A stretch of 64,000 nucleotides of DNA, taken from assembly GCA_021732745.1 (NCBI GenBank), contig JAKFUK010000003.1, positions 1 to 64,000 of the forward strand, given 5' to 3'. The translations under genes and the position numbers were made by a program. Positions 1-7,618 of this stretch are shown in pieces (the stretch's first letter is position 1; every line of letters starts with the position of its first letter). Source of the stretch: Nevskia sp. Its GTDB lineage: Bacteria; Pseudomonadota; Gammaproteobacteria; Nevskiales; Nevskiaceae. The notes beneath the pieces are model-generated. The model was not told the origin of the DNA, ran no database searches, and worked only from the letters and a program-made list of their open reading frames with translations.

Positions 1-128
1 TCAATTACTGTGAAATCGGGGGTTAGTCCGGTCATTTAGTGTATGAGTCCGATTAGTTGTTGTACCAAAGCCCCCTAAAAGTGCCCTAAAACGGGCCACT
101 AGTCCAGAATAATGCTGAAACCGACAGT
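1..128. other. AT-richer DNA of unknown origin fused to yifB
   Basis: This stretch is visibly less GC-rich than the rest of the window and holds no coding signal. The yifB reading frame has a TAA at 87-89, and family-like residues begin only near 129. Two short CCCTAAAA copies (near 73-80 and 84-91) and three AGTCC-type words occur here. It could be the edge of an insertion sequence or another rearrangement, but no transposase or complete terminal repeat is visible, so its identity stays open. Confidence 0.4.
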
Positions 129-800
129 GGCGGAAATCCGCGTCCTGGCGAAATTACTTTGTCGCATGGGGGCGTCCTTTTCTTGGACGAATTGCCGGAG
201 TTCGAGCGCAAGGTGCTGGAAGTGCTGCGCGAGCCGTTGGAAAGCGGCAAAATCACAATCTCGCGCGCCGCGCGGCAGGTCGATTTTCCTGCCCGTTTTC
301 AGCTGGTTGCAGCGATGAACCCCTGCCCTTGCGGGTACTTGGGTGATGCCGGCCCCGGTGCCGGGCGCTGCCGCTGCACGCCGGATCAGGTGGCGCGCTA
401 TCGCGGCCGACTGTCGGGGCCGCTGCTCGACCGCATTGATCTGCATGTCTTCGTGCCGCGTCTGGAACCGGCGGCGCTGGCTTCGGCGGCTCCGCCGGAC
501 AGCGAATCCAGCGCCGTGGTTCGCGACCGGGTCTGTGCCGCGCGTGCCCGGCAGTTGGCCCGCGCCGGCAAGATCAACGCCCTGCTCGGCCCGAAGGAAC
601 TCGATCGCGATGCCGTGCTCGATGACGCCAGCCGGCAATTGCTGCTGACCGCGATGAACCGGCTGGGCTTGTCTGCCCGCGCCTTTCATCGGGTGCTGAA
701 AGTGGCGCGGACCATTGCCGATCTGGCGGCAGCCGATCATCTGGCCGTGGCCCATGTTGCCGAAGCCTTGCGCTATCGGCCGGTCGATCAGGGCAGCTGA
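129..800 (+). pseudogene. comM: YifB/ComM-type Mg-chelatase-like AAA+ ATPase, C-terminal fragment
   Basis: The reading frame encodes about 223 residues matching the C-terminal half of the YifB/ComM family, which is normally about 500 residues long. Visible are GGNPRPGEITLSHGG leading into the Walker B segment LFLDELPEF, the sensor region with MNPCPCG, the arginine-containing LLDRIDLHV segment, and the C-terminal helical Mg-chelatase_C part (MNRLGLSARAFHRVLKVART). The N-terminal Lon-protease-like domain and Walker A are missing. Upstream of 129 the frame loses similarity and meets a stop. In related bacteria ComM is a helicase that extends heteroduplex during natural transformation. As it stands this copy cannot bind ATP normally, so it is probably inactive. 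It ends 13 bp inside the convergent porin-like gene. Confidence 0.8.
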
Positions 801-1507
801 CGGCCCCAGCGCCAGCGCAGGCCGATCAGGCCGCGCGGCCGGCGGGAATCGTCGATTTCGCGGCTACTGCCGGCAATCTGACCGTAAATGCTGACATCGG
901 CGAGCAATTGCTGGCTCAGCAGCAAGCTGTAATCGGCGTAGGCCGCGCCACCGCTGCGCGTGGCGGTGTGGCGGCGCACGCCATCGCCATCATTCCAGCC
1001 GAGCACGGCAGTCGCGTCGAAGCCCGCAGCGATCGGCAGCCGCCATTGTCCGGCAGCACGCCAGCCGACGGCACCGGTGCCGAAGTAATCCGGCGCGAAG
1101 GCAACGGCCAGACGCAGCGGGCCGGAATCGACGGCGGCCCAAGCTTCGGCCCAGTCGAGATCCCGCGCTTGCGGGCCGCCTCGATCGCCGCTGTAGACGC
1201 TGACATTGACGCCACCATCGACACTGACCGGAATCAGCTCGAACAGGACCAGCGAGCGCGCATATCCGGCGTAGAAATCGACTTGCGCATCACCGGCGCT
1301 GCGATTGTTCAGCAGGCGGCCACCGACAAAGGCGCGGCTGGCGAATCGGTAGTCGGCGCGGACGATTCCGGTCGGGCTGTTGTTCTGGACCACACCGCGA
1401 AACACCTCTTCGCTGGCAGCGCTGAGGCGCAGGTCGAGCGTGTCGGCGACCGCAGCAGGGCTGATCGCCAGCAGCAGCCACACTGGAAAGAATGCGCGGA
1501 TCGACAT
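788..1507 (-). CDS. TorF-family putative outer-membrane porin
   Basis: The 239-residue product starts with a signal peptide (MSIRAFFPVWLLLAISPAAVADT, cleavage near residue 21). It continues with alternating amphipathic strands and a SEEVFRGV motif near the mature N terminus that resembles the S-x-x-VFRG signature of the TorF/TIGR02001 family. It ends in an arginine/tryptophan-rich strand. The fold is expected to be a small beta barrel in the outer membrane; its substrate is unknown. It is monocistronic and converges with the yifB fragment, overlapping it by 13 bp. Family assignment rests on the N-terminal motif and overall composition only. Confidence 0.7.
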   Translation of the reverse strand: MSIRAFFPVWLLLAISPAAVADTLDLRLSAASEEVFRGVVQNNSPTGIVRADYRFASRAFVGGRLLNNRSAGDAQVDFYAGYARSLVLFELIPVSVDGGVNVSVYSGDRGGPQARDLDWAEAWAAVDSGPLRLAVAFAPDYFGTGAVGWRAAGQWRLPIAAGFDATAVLGWNDGDGVRRHTATRSGGAAYADYSLLLSQQLLADVSIYGQIAGSSREIDDSRRPRGLIGLRWRWGRQLP

Positions 1508-1625
1508 GGCGAGACTTTAGCGGACGCTGCGGCGGGAACCGGCCGATCGGCGCGGATCAAAACGGTGCCCAATGCAGGTGCGGGGCCAATCGCACTGTCC
1601 TGGTGCAAGCCTGATCGGCCGCCGG

Positions 1626-1657
1626 AAAAAGAAAAAGGCCGCACGAGGCGGCCTTTT
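1626..1657 (-). terminator. Intrinsic terminator of the 1680-2780 gene
   Basis: A perfect 10-bp stem (1633-1642 with 1648-1657) encloses a 5-nt loop. On the minus strand it is followed by TTTTTCTTTTT. It lies 23 bp past the stop codon of the outer-membrane protein gene. Confidence 0.85.
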
Positions 1658-1679
1658 CCGGGTGCAGCCTTGCCGCAGA

Positions 1680-2780
1680 TCAGAACTTGAAGATGCCCTT
1701 CACGGCGAAGTTGCCGCCGCTGTCCTTCAGGCCGTCGCCGTCGAGAAAGACGTCGTTGTTCGCGGTGTCGAAGCGCGATTCGGCAATGATGTCGAAGCTG
1801 GACGACGGCGACACCACCAGCGCCACGGTGTAGACCTTGTACTTGTCGACCGGGGCGTCGAACTTCGGACGGAATTCAGCAATTTCGACGCGACCGCGCA
1901 GGGCAACGAGGTCGGTGAACTTGTAGAAACCGTAGAACGCCGCGCCGCGCGTGGTGGCGATGCCCTTGAAATCGGCGATGTCGCCGTTGAAGGCGAGCGT
2001 CAGCTTTTCCGTCGGCGTCCACTGGGCGACGAGGTCGGTCAGGTTGGTGCGGGTGGTGAAGGTGTCGTCCGTCGACGCTGCAACCGGGAAGGTGCCGCCG
2101 AACTCGAAGTCATCGACGCCGAGATAGTTGGTCAGCGCCACCAGCACCGTCGAGGTCGGCGTCAGCGTGACGTTGGCTTCGAGGGTCTTCTGCTTGTTGG
2201 CATCGCGGGTGGATGCCTGCGGCGCGCTGTTGACCGCACCGAGGTTGAAGGTCAGCAGGTCGCTGGCCTTGTAGGTGACGCGCAGGCCGGTATGGAAGAA
2301 CGGCTGGGTGTTCTGGAACAGGAACGAACGCGACACGAACGGCGCGGCGTTGTCGGCCGTGACTTCGTAGCCGGCGAGCGAGCCGAAACGACCCGCGATC
2401 ACCGTGAAGCCGCCGCCGGCGTAGCTGACGTAGGCGGTCGGCAGGCTGAAGATCGAATCGTTGTCGCCGTAGTTGCCGTTGATGACCGTCGAATCTTCAC
2501 CGGCCAGCAGGTTGACCGTGGCACCGAAGCCGGATTCCGGCGCGTAGCCGAGCGTCAGCGAGGCCTGGTCGATGGTGAACGTGTCGGTCGGGCTGTCATA
2601 GGCGCGGTTGTTCAGCCGGTTGCCTTCGTTGTAGTTCACCGAGTACGAGGCGCTGGTATAGCCGCTGATCGAAATGCCGGACGCTTCCAGAATCGAACTC
2701 AGGGTCGGCGTATCGGCGAAAGCCATGCCGGGCAGGCAGGCCAGACCCGCAACAGACAACAGCTTTTTGTAATTGCTCAT
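1680..2780 (-). CDS. Outer-membrane beta-barrel porin (BBP2/OmpL-like)
   Basis: The start at 2780 is chosen because a strong ribosome binding site (AAGGAG) precedes it and a clean signal peptide follows (MSNYKKLLSVAGLACLPGMAFA). An in-frame ATG further upstream adds a basic stretch with no signal sequence. The mature protein of about 344 residues has strand after strand of alternating residues, a GISISGYTSASYSVNYN opening, loops rich in Asn/Asp/Gly, and a final FAVKGIFKF strand with C-terminal Phe, as outer-membrane barrels show. It resembles the porin_4/BBP2 group of putative porins. The solute is unknown. It has its own terminator and appears to be transcribed alone. Confidence 0.75.
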   Translation of the reverse strand: MSNYKKLLSVAGLACLPGMAFADTPTLSSILEASGISISGYTSASYSVNYNEGNRLNNRAYDSPTDTFTIDQASLTLGYAPESGFGATVNLLAGEDSTVINGNYGDNDSIFSLPTAYVSYAGGGFTVIAGRFGSLAGYEVTADNAAPFVSRSFLFQNTQPFFHTGLRVTYKASDLLTFNLGAVNSAPQASTRDANKQKTLEANVTLTPTSTVLVALTNYLGVDDFEFGGTFPVAASTDDTFTTRTNLTDLVAQWTPTEKLTLAFNGDIADFKGIATTRGAAFYGFYKFTDLVALRGRVEIAEFRPKFDAPVDKYKVYTVALVVSPSSSFDIIAESRFDTANNDVFLDGDGLKDSGGNFAVKGIFKF

Positions 2781-3000
2781 GACTCTCCTTCGAGTAGTGT
2801 GCGCTGAAAATGGCCAGCGCCGACGAAAAAGCATGGACCATGTCATACGCTTCATCGCGCTGATTTCATTGCTTTTTCCTCGAGCCATCTGCGCTGGAAC
2901 GGGGCGTCATGCTGCGAAGCAACATCGGAACACCCGGAATTCCGCAAAGACGCGCACCAAATTCGTGCATCACCGTTCGCAGCGGTGAACGCCGGGCATG

Positions 3001-3032
3001 AAAAAGGCGGCACCGGGGTTGCCGGTGCCGCC
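3001..3032 (-). terminator. Intrinsic terminator of the cytochrome c gene
   Basis: An 11-bp perfect GC-rich stem (3006-3016 with 3022-3032) with a 5-nt loop is followed on the minus strand by TTTTT (3005-3001). It lies about 30 bp after the stop of the cytochrome gene at 3063. Confidence 0.88.
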
Positions 3033-3062
3033 CGATCCGCAAATAGCGGCTGCCTGAGGCGA

Positions 3063-3539
3063 TCAGGCCCCGGCGCGTTGCAGCATCAGTTCGACGGCAG
3101 CCTTGATCTCGTCGTCGCTCAGATCAGCCTTGCCGCCGCGTGCCGGCATCGAATTCTTGCCCTTGATCGCGGAGGCCGCGAGGCCATCAAGACCACCGGC
3201 CGCGCCCTTGCGGGTGGTCCATGCCGCCTTGTCGGTGGGCTTCGGCGCTTCGAGCACGCCGGCGTCGTGGCAGGCGGCGCAGACCTGGGTGTAGGTCTGT
3301 TCGGCGGTCCAGGGCTCACGGGCGACGGTGGCGGTCTTCACCAGCAGGGCCGGATCGGTGATCACGGTGCCGATCGGCGCGGTGCGCGTGGCGACTTTCT
3401 TCAATTCCGCTTCGTTGGCGCTGTTCTCGCTCGGCGTCATGACCACGGCCAGCACGATGATGCCGATGGTGATGCCGAACAGCAGCGCCAGCACGCCGGC
3501 AAACGAAATCATGAACTTCTTGTCCTGGTCTTTGCTCAC
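3063..3539 (-). CDS. Membrane-anchored cytochrome c5-type protein
   Basis: The 158-residue protein has one N-terminal membrane segment (about residues 9-33) and a single haem c site, CAACH at 87-91. A NSMPARGG segment near 129-136 supplies the probable axial methionine. This is the layout of cytochrome c5/CytC555-like electron carriers tethered to the periplasmic face of the inner membrane. The anchor is probably uncleaved because no signal-peptidase motif follows it. A role between the bc1 complex and terminal oxidases or other acceptors is plausible, and bc1 genes occur at 35-38 kb, but the exact partner is not visible. Confidence 0.8.
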   Translation of the reverse strand: MSKDQDKKFMISFAGVLALLFGITIGIIVLAVVMTPSENSANEAELKKVATRTAPIGTVITDPALLVKTATVAREPWTAEQTYTQVCAACHDAGVLEAPKPTDKAAWTTRKGAAGGLDGLAASAIKGKNSMPARGGKADLSDDEIKAAVELMLQRAGA

Positions 3540-3807
3540 AACGGTCTCCGGGGCCGGCAGATGGGGAAGGCGAAAATTCGGTTATCGGATGCGGCACTGG
3601 ACGGGCAGACCGCCGGTCGCGTCACATCGCGGCTTCAGCCTCATTTTGGTGCACGAAGCCGACACCCGCATCAGTTTGGTTCAAGTGCCGCTGTCGATTC
3701 CGGAGCATGACGACAAGCCGGATCGCGAGCGGCGCAGGCACCAGCCCGAGCGACGCGACATTATAGAGAAGCGCGTCAGCCTGCGGGTTTGCCGCTAAAA
3801 GCGATGC
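3540..3807. other. Intergenic region upstream of the cytochrome c gene
   Basis: No gene is seen. A perfect TATAAT is present on the minus strand (3765-3760), but no matching -35 hexamer stands at the right distance, so it is not called as a promoter. The region leads into the long inverted repeat that begins at 3808. Confidence 0.4.
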
Positions 3808-4018
3808 TCACGCAGAGAACGCAAAGGACGCGGAGAAAGAGAAAGCGCAGAACCGTTTCTCGCCAAGCACGCCAAGTACGCCGAGGAAAAGCAGAGGCGA
3901 TTGTCGGTAACGTCTTTACTTTGGCGTTCTTGGTTGGCGTTCTTGGCGTACTTGGCGCGAAATTCCTTTTGCCTTCTCGATTCCGCTTTTCTCCGCGTCC
4001 TCTGCGTTCTCCGCGTGA
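3808..4018. repeat. Long imperfect inverted repeat, CGCAGAGAACGC family, copy 1
   Basis: The left arm (3808-3839) and right arm (3986-4018) are near-exact inverse copies of about 32 nt built from GCAGAGAACGC and GACGCGGAGAAA units. A second nested pair uses CGCCAAG/TACGCCAA units (about 3862-3888 and 3922-3960). The right end continues as GTGAGACCCGCTTT, which is shared with the copy at 27857-27952. The repeat lies just upstream of kdsD. It could form a large cruciform or RNA hairpin; whether it is mobile or regulatory cannot be told. Confidence 0.8.
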
Positions 4019-4089
4019 GACCCGCTTTATCGCGTTTGTCGATCGCCACCGCGAACCGCCGCCGGACGCTCGGTTACGATACGGCCCTC

Positions 4090-5088
4090 ATGGCAGATTC
4101 CACGCTCCCCTCGCCGGCCGACGACGCCGCGCTGCAAGACACGGCGCGCCGCGTGCTCGGCATCGAGCGCGATGCGCTGGACGCCCTGCTGCCGCGCATC
4201 GATGCGGGCTTCGCACGCGCCTGCCGACTGCTGATCGGCTGCCGAGGCCGCGTGGTGGTCACCGGCATGGGCAAGAGCGGTCATATCGGCGGCAAGATCG
4301 CCGCCACCCTGGCGTCCACCGGCACGCCGTCATTCTTTGTTCACCCGGGCGAAGCCAGTCACGGCGATCTGGGCATGATCACCCGCGATGACGCGGTGAT
4401 CGCCATCTCCAATTCCGGCGAAACCAGCGAAGTGCTGACCATCCTGCCGCTGATCAAGCGCATGGGTGTGCCGCTGGTGTCGATGACTGGTCGTCCAGGC
4501 TCCACGCTGGCGAAAGCTGCCGATGTCCATCTCGATGTTTCGGTCGAGCAGGAAGCCTGCCCGCTGAATCTGGCTCCGACCGCTTCGACCACCGCCACCT
4601 TGGCCATGGGCGATGCCCTGGCCGTGGCCCTGCTGGAAGCGCGCGGCTTCACGCCGGAGGATTTCGCGCTGAGCCATCCGGGCGGCACGCTGGGCCGGCG
4701 GCTGCTGCTGAAGGTCGGCGACCTGATGCATGCCGGCGAGCAGATTCCGAAGGTGCGGTCGGATGCGACCCTTTCCGCCGCCCTGCTGGAAATGACCCGC
4801 AAGGGCCTGGGCATGACGGCGGTGGTCGATGCCGATGACCGGGCGCTCGGCATCTTCACCGACGGTGACCTGCGCCGCGTGCTCGATGCCAATCTCGATG
4901 TCCGTACCTCGCCGATCACCAGCGTCATGACCCCGGGCGGCCGCAATATCCGTGCTGAACAGCTCGCCGCCGAGGCCGTGCATCTGATGGAGCGGCACCG
5001 GATCACCGTGCTGATGGTGCTGGACGACGAAAACCGCGTCGCCGGGGTGCTGCACATGCACGATCTGCTGCGCGCAGGGGTGGTCTGA
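4090..5088 (+). CDS. kdsD: Arabinose 5-phosphate isomerase
   Basis: The enzyme interconverts ribulose 5-phosphate and arabinose 5-phosphate, the first step to Kdo for LPS core. The 332-residue protein has an N-terminal SIS sugar-phosphate isomerase domain (GMGKSGHIGGKIAATLASTG near residue 57, SNSGET near 106) and two C-terminal CBS domains from about residue 205. The ATG at 4090 is chosen because it gives the normal family length; the frame continues upstream into the inverted repeat. Its stop overlaps the start of kdsC by one base (TGATG), so the two are translationally coupled at the head of the LPS operon. Confidence 0.95.
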   Translation: MADSTLPSPADDAALQDTARRVLGIERDALDALLPRIDAGFARACRLLIGCRGRVVVTGMGKSGHIGGKIAATLASTGTPSFFVHPGEASHGDLGMITRDDAVIAISNSGETSEVLTILPLIKRMGVPLVSMTGRPGSTLAKAADVHLDVSVEQEACPLNLAPTASTTATLAMGDALAVALLEARGFTPEDFALSHPGGTLGRRLLLKVGDLMHAGEQIPKVRSDATLSAALLEMTRKGLGMTAVVDADDRALGIFTDGDLRRVLDANLDVRTSPITSVMTPGGRNIRAEQLAAEAVHLMERHRITVLMVLDDENRVAGVLHMHDLLRAGVV

Positions 5089-5588
5089 TGCGCACCTTGA
5101 GCGAGCGCGCTCGCGACGTCCGCTGCGCGGTCTTCGATGTTGACGGCGTCATGACCGACTGCAAGCTCTATCTGGCCCCGGACGGCACGGAACTGAAAGC
5201 CGTCCACGTTCGCGATGGCCTGGGCCTGAAGCTCTTGATGCAGGCCGGCATCGAAGTGGCGGTGATTTCCGGCCGGCCGTCGGCGGCGATGCAGGCGCGC
5301 TTCGAATATCTCGGCATCAAACGCGTCTGGCTGAACGTCGAACACAAGCTGCCGGCCTGGGAAGAACTCAAAACCCAGCTCGGGCTCGCCGACGAACAGA
5401 TGATGATGATGGGCGACGACACCCCCGACCTGCCGCTGATGCAGCGCGCAGGTCTTGCGATGACGGTGGCCGATGCGCATCCGAAAGTGCTGGCGGTCGC
5501 CCATTGGGCGAGTCGGCTGGCCGGTGGCAATGGTGCCGTGCGCGATGCCGCCGACCTGCTCATCAACGCCCGGAGTGCCGCCTCATGA
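5088..5588 (+). CDS. kdsC: 3-deoxy-D-manno-octulosonate 8-phosphate phosphatase
   Basis: KdsC removes phosphate from Kdo-8-phosphate to give free Kdo. The 166-residue protein is a small C-type HAD phosphatase. It carries the nucleophile motif FDVDGVMTD near residue 17, the SGRPS motif 2 near 64, and GDDTPDLPLM as the metal-binding motif near 108. Length fits the tetrameric KdsC family without a cap domain. It overlaps kdsD by one base and lptC by four (ATGA). Confidence 0.95.
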   Translation: MRTLSERARDVRCAVFDVDGVMTDCKLYLAPDGTELKAVHVRDGLGLKLLMQAGIEVAVISGRPSAAMQARFEYLGIKRVWLNVEHKLPAWEELKTQLGLADEQMMMMGDDTPDLPLMQRAGLAMTVADAHPKVLAVAHWASRLAGGNGAVRDAADLLINARSAAS

Positions 5589-6142
5589 CCCGCATCGCCG
5601 TGGCGACGATCGCCGTCGCTGCCCTCGCCGGCCTGCTGTTCACCCTGAGCCGGATCGACGACATCGCGCTCGAACCTGCCGCCAGCGACGACAAACTGCC
5701 GCGCTACACGCTGAGCGGTGCCGAACTGACCCGTTTCGACGCCGCCGGACAACCGTCGATGAAGGCTACCGCCGCGACATTGGAATATTTCGATGACGAG
5801 TCGGCGCTCGCCACCACACTGGTGGTCGACGTGCTGTCCGGTGCGAAAACGCCCTGGCACATCGACGCGCCGACCGGTGCCCTGAGCCCCGGCAGCCGCG
5901 AGCTGAAGCTCAGCGGCGAGGTCGTCGCCAACGGACAATGGCCCGACAACGGCGAAGCGCTGGTGCTGCGCTCGCCGACCATGACCGTTGATCCGGATAC
6001 CCATGTGCTGCGTACCGATGCTGTCGTCCATGCCGATAGCCGCTCGCGCAAGGGCACGGCCGTCGGCATGGCCGCGAACTGGGAAAAACAAGACCTGCGC
6101 CTGCTGAACAACGTGAAAATGCGCTATGAAGCCACTCGCTGA
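5585..6142 (+). CDS. lptC: LPS export ABC transporter periplasmic protein LptC
   Basis: LptC is the bitopic inner-membrane component that takes LPS from LptB2FG and hands it to LptA. The 185-residue protein has a short cytoplasmic N terminus, one membrane helix (about residues 4-22), then a beta-jellyroll-like periplasmic domain with the typical HIDAPTG and KGTAVGMAANW segments. The start at 5585 overlaps the kdsC stop and puts the membrane helix at the very N terminus; a longer upstream start would run through kdsC. It overlaps lptA by 17 bp. Confidence 0.9.
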   Translation: MTRIAVATIAVAALAGLLFTLSRIDDIALEPAASDDKLPRYTLSGAELTRFDAAGQPSMKATAATLEYFDDESALATTLVVDVLSGAKTPWHIDAPTGALSPGSRELKLSGEVVANGQWPDNGEALVLRSPTMTVDPDTHVLRTDAVVHADSRSRKGTAVGMAANWEKQDLRLLNNVKMRYEATR

Positions 6143-6722
6143 ATTGAAAGCCTCGACCCTGCTGGCGGCGTTCGCCCTGCTGCCGCTGGCACTGTCCGCG
6201 CAGAACCTGCCGAAAGCGCCTTCGGTGGAGCGTGACAGCCTGGTCAAGCTGCCGAAACCAGCGGATTTGAAACCCACCGGCCCGGTGACGCTGACCTCGG
6301 ACAAGGCCGAACTGGTGCAGGGCAATTCGGCGGTCTATACCGGCAATGTCGTGCTGTCCTCCGACACCTTGAAGCTCGAAGGCGATCGCGTCGAACTCAA
6401 GCAGTACGCCGGTGGCCAGTACGAAGCGAAGATCACCGGCGGTCCGGCGAAGATGAACCATGCCGGCAACGGCGCGGAAAATCCGCCGGTCGCGGCGCGC
6501 GCCAAGACCCTGAACTACGACTCGCGCAGCGGGGTGCTCGATCTGATCAGCGAAGCTTTCGTGATGCGCGGTACCGACGAAATCACCGGCGACACCATCA
6601 AGTACGACGTCAACCAGCGGCGCATTCAGGCCTCCGGCGGCGAAGGCGGTCAGGTCAAGATCATCCTTCAGCCGTCCTCCGCAGAACCGGCTGCCGCACC
6701 CGCCAGCGGAACCTCACCATGA
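6126..6722 (+). CDS. lptA: LPS transport periplasmic protein LptA
   Basis: LptA polymerises into the periplasmic bridge that carries LPS to LptDE. The 198-residue precursor has a signal peptide (cleavage near residue 25, LALSAQ) and an OstA/LptA beta-jellyroll. Family segments include [32 protein letters not shown] and [20 protein letters not shown]. The Ala/Pro tail after residue 182 is low complexity. It begins inside lptC and its stop overlaps lptB by four bases. Confidence 0.93.
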   Translation: MKPLAELKASTLLAAFALLPLALSAQNLPKAPSVERDSLVKLPKPADLKPTGPVTLTSDKAELVQGNSAVYTGNVVLSSDTLKLEGDRVELKQYAGGQYEAKITGGPAKMNHAGNGAENPPVAARAKTLNYDSRSGVLDLISEAFVMRGTDEITGDTIKYDVNQRRIQASGGEGGQVKIILQPSSAEPAAAPASGTSP

Positions 6723-7474
6723 GCACCGTTTCCGGCGGCGATCGCCCCCCTTCGGTGCTGCTGGCCCGCGATCTGGTCAAGCGCTACAAGAAGCGCACCG
6801 TGGTCAACGGCGTGTCGATCGACGTGCGCGCTGGCGAGATCGTCGGCCTGCTCGGCCCGAACGGCGCCGGCAAGACCACCTCGTTCTACATGGTGGTCGG
6901 CCTGGTGCCGGTCGATGGCGGCCGCATCGAACTCGACGGCCGCGACATCACCAAGCTGCCGATGCACGCCCGCGCCAAGGCCGGCATCGGCTATCTGCCG
7001 CAGGAAGCCTCGGTGTTCCGCAAGCTGTCGGTCGCCGACAACGTCATGGCCATCCTCGAACTCCGGGATGACCTCGACAACGCCGGCCGCAAGCGCGAGC
7101 TCGAACGCCTGCTCGAAGAGCTGCACATCACCCATGTTCGCGAAGGCTTGGGCATGTCGCTGTCCGGCGGCGAGCGGCGGCGAGCTGAAATCGCCCGGGC
7201 GCTGGCAGCCAATCCGCGCTTCATCCTGCTCGACGAGCCGTTCGCCGGTGTCGATCCGATCGCGGTGATCGACATCCAGGGCATCGTCCGGCACCTGTCC
7301 GAGCGCGGCATCGGTGTGCTGATCACCGATCACAACGTCCGCGAAACCTTGGGCATTTGCACCCGCGCCTACATCCTGGCGGCGGGCACGGTGATCGCCG
7401 AAGGCGCGCCCGCGCAGCTACTGGAGAACGAGACGGTGCGGCGGGTTTATCTGGGCGAGCAATTCCGGCTTTGA
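6719..7474 (+). CDS. lptB: LPS export ABC transporter ATP-binding protein LptB
   Basis: LptB powers LPS extraction from the inner membrane with LptF and LptG, which are not in this window. The 251-residue ATPase has Walker A GPNGAGKT (46-53), Q-loop LPQEAS, signature LSGGE (148-152), Walker B FILLDEP (168-174) and H-loop His205. The sequence matches the LptB subgroup closely, including [10 protein letters not shown]. It is the last gene of the kdsD-lptB operon and overlaps lptA by four bases. A 144-bp gap follows before rpoN. Confidence 0.96.
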   Translation: MSTVSGGDRPPSVLLARDLVKRYKKRTVVNGVSIDVRAGEIVGLLGPNGAGKTTSFYMVVGLVPVDGGRIELDGRDITKLPMHARAKAGIGYLPQEASVFRKLSVADNVMAILELRDDLDNAGRKRELERLLEELHITHVREGLGMSLSGGERRRAEIARALAANPRFILLDEPFAGVDPIAVIDIQGIVRHLSERGIGVLITDHNVRETLGICTRAYILAAGTVIAEGAPAQLLENETVRRVYLGEQFRL

Positions 7475-7570
7475 GTCGCGCCTTGCGCGCGGTGCCGGAT
7501 GTGCGGTTCGGAAGCCGGATTCTGCTGGTTCCTGACCGAATCACTTTTCGATCATAACGGATCGCATTGA

Positions 7571-7603
7571 ATTTCGAGCAAGTACAATGCCAACACTCGA
7601 AAT
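7571..7603. promoter_or_regulatory. Inverted repeat in the rpoN leader
   Basis: ATTTCGAG (7571-7578) and CTCGAAAT (7596-7603) form a perfect 8-bp inverted repeat around a TACAAT hexamer, 16 bp before the rpoN start codon. It could be an operator or an mRNA hairpin near the weak ribosome binding site. No factor is recognised. Confidence 0.4.
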
Positions 7604-7618
7604 CATGAATCCGCGCGA

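Noticed and set aside
1572-2807. Long plus-strand frame of 411 codons opposite the porin gene
   Set aside because: It is a shadow of the minus-strand porin in GC-rich DNA; the product is Arg/Val/Gly-rich with no domain, while the opposite strand has a signal peptide, ribosome binding site and terminator.
3760-3765. TATAAT on the minus strand upstream of the cytochrome gene as a promoter
   Set aside because: No acceptable -35 at 16-18 bp, and the leader would be over 200 bp.
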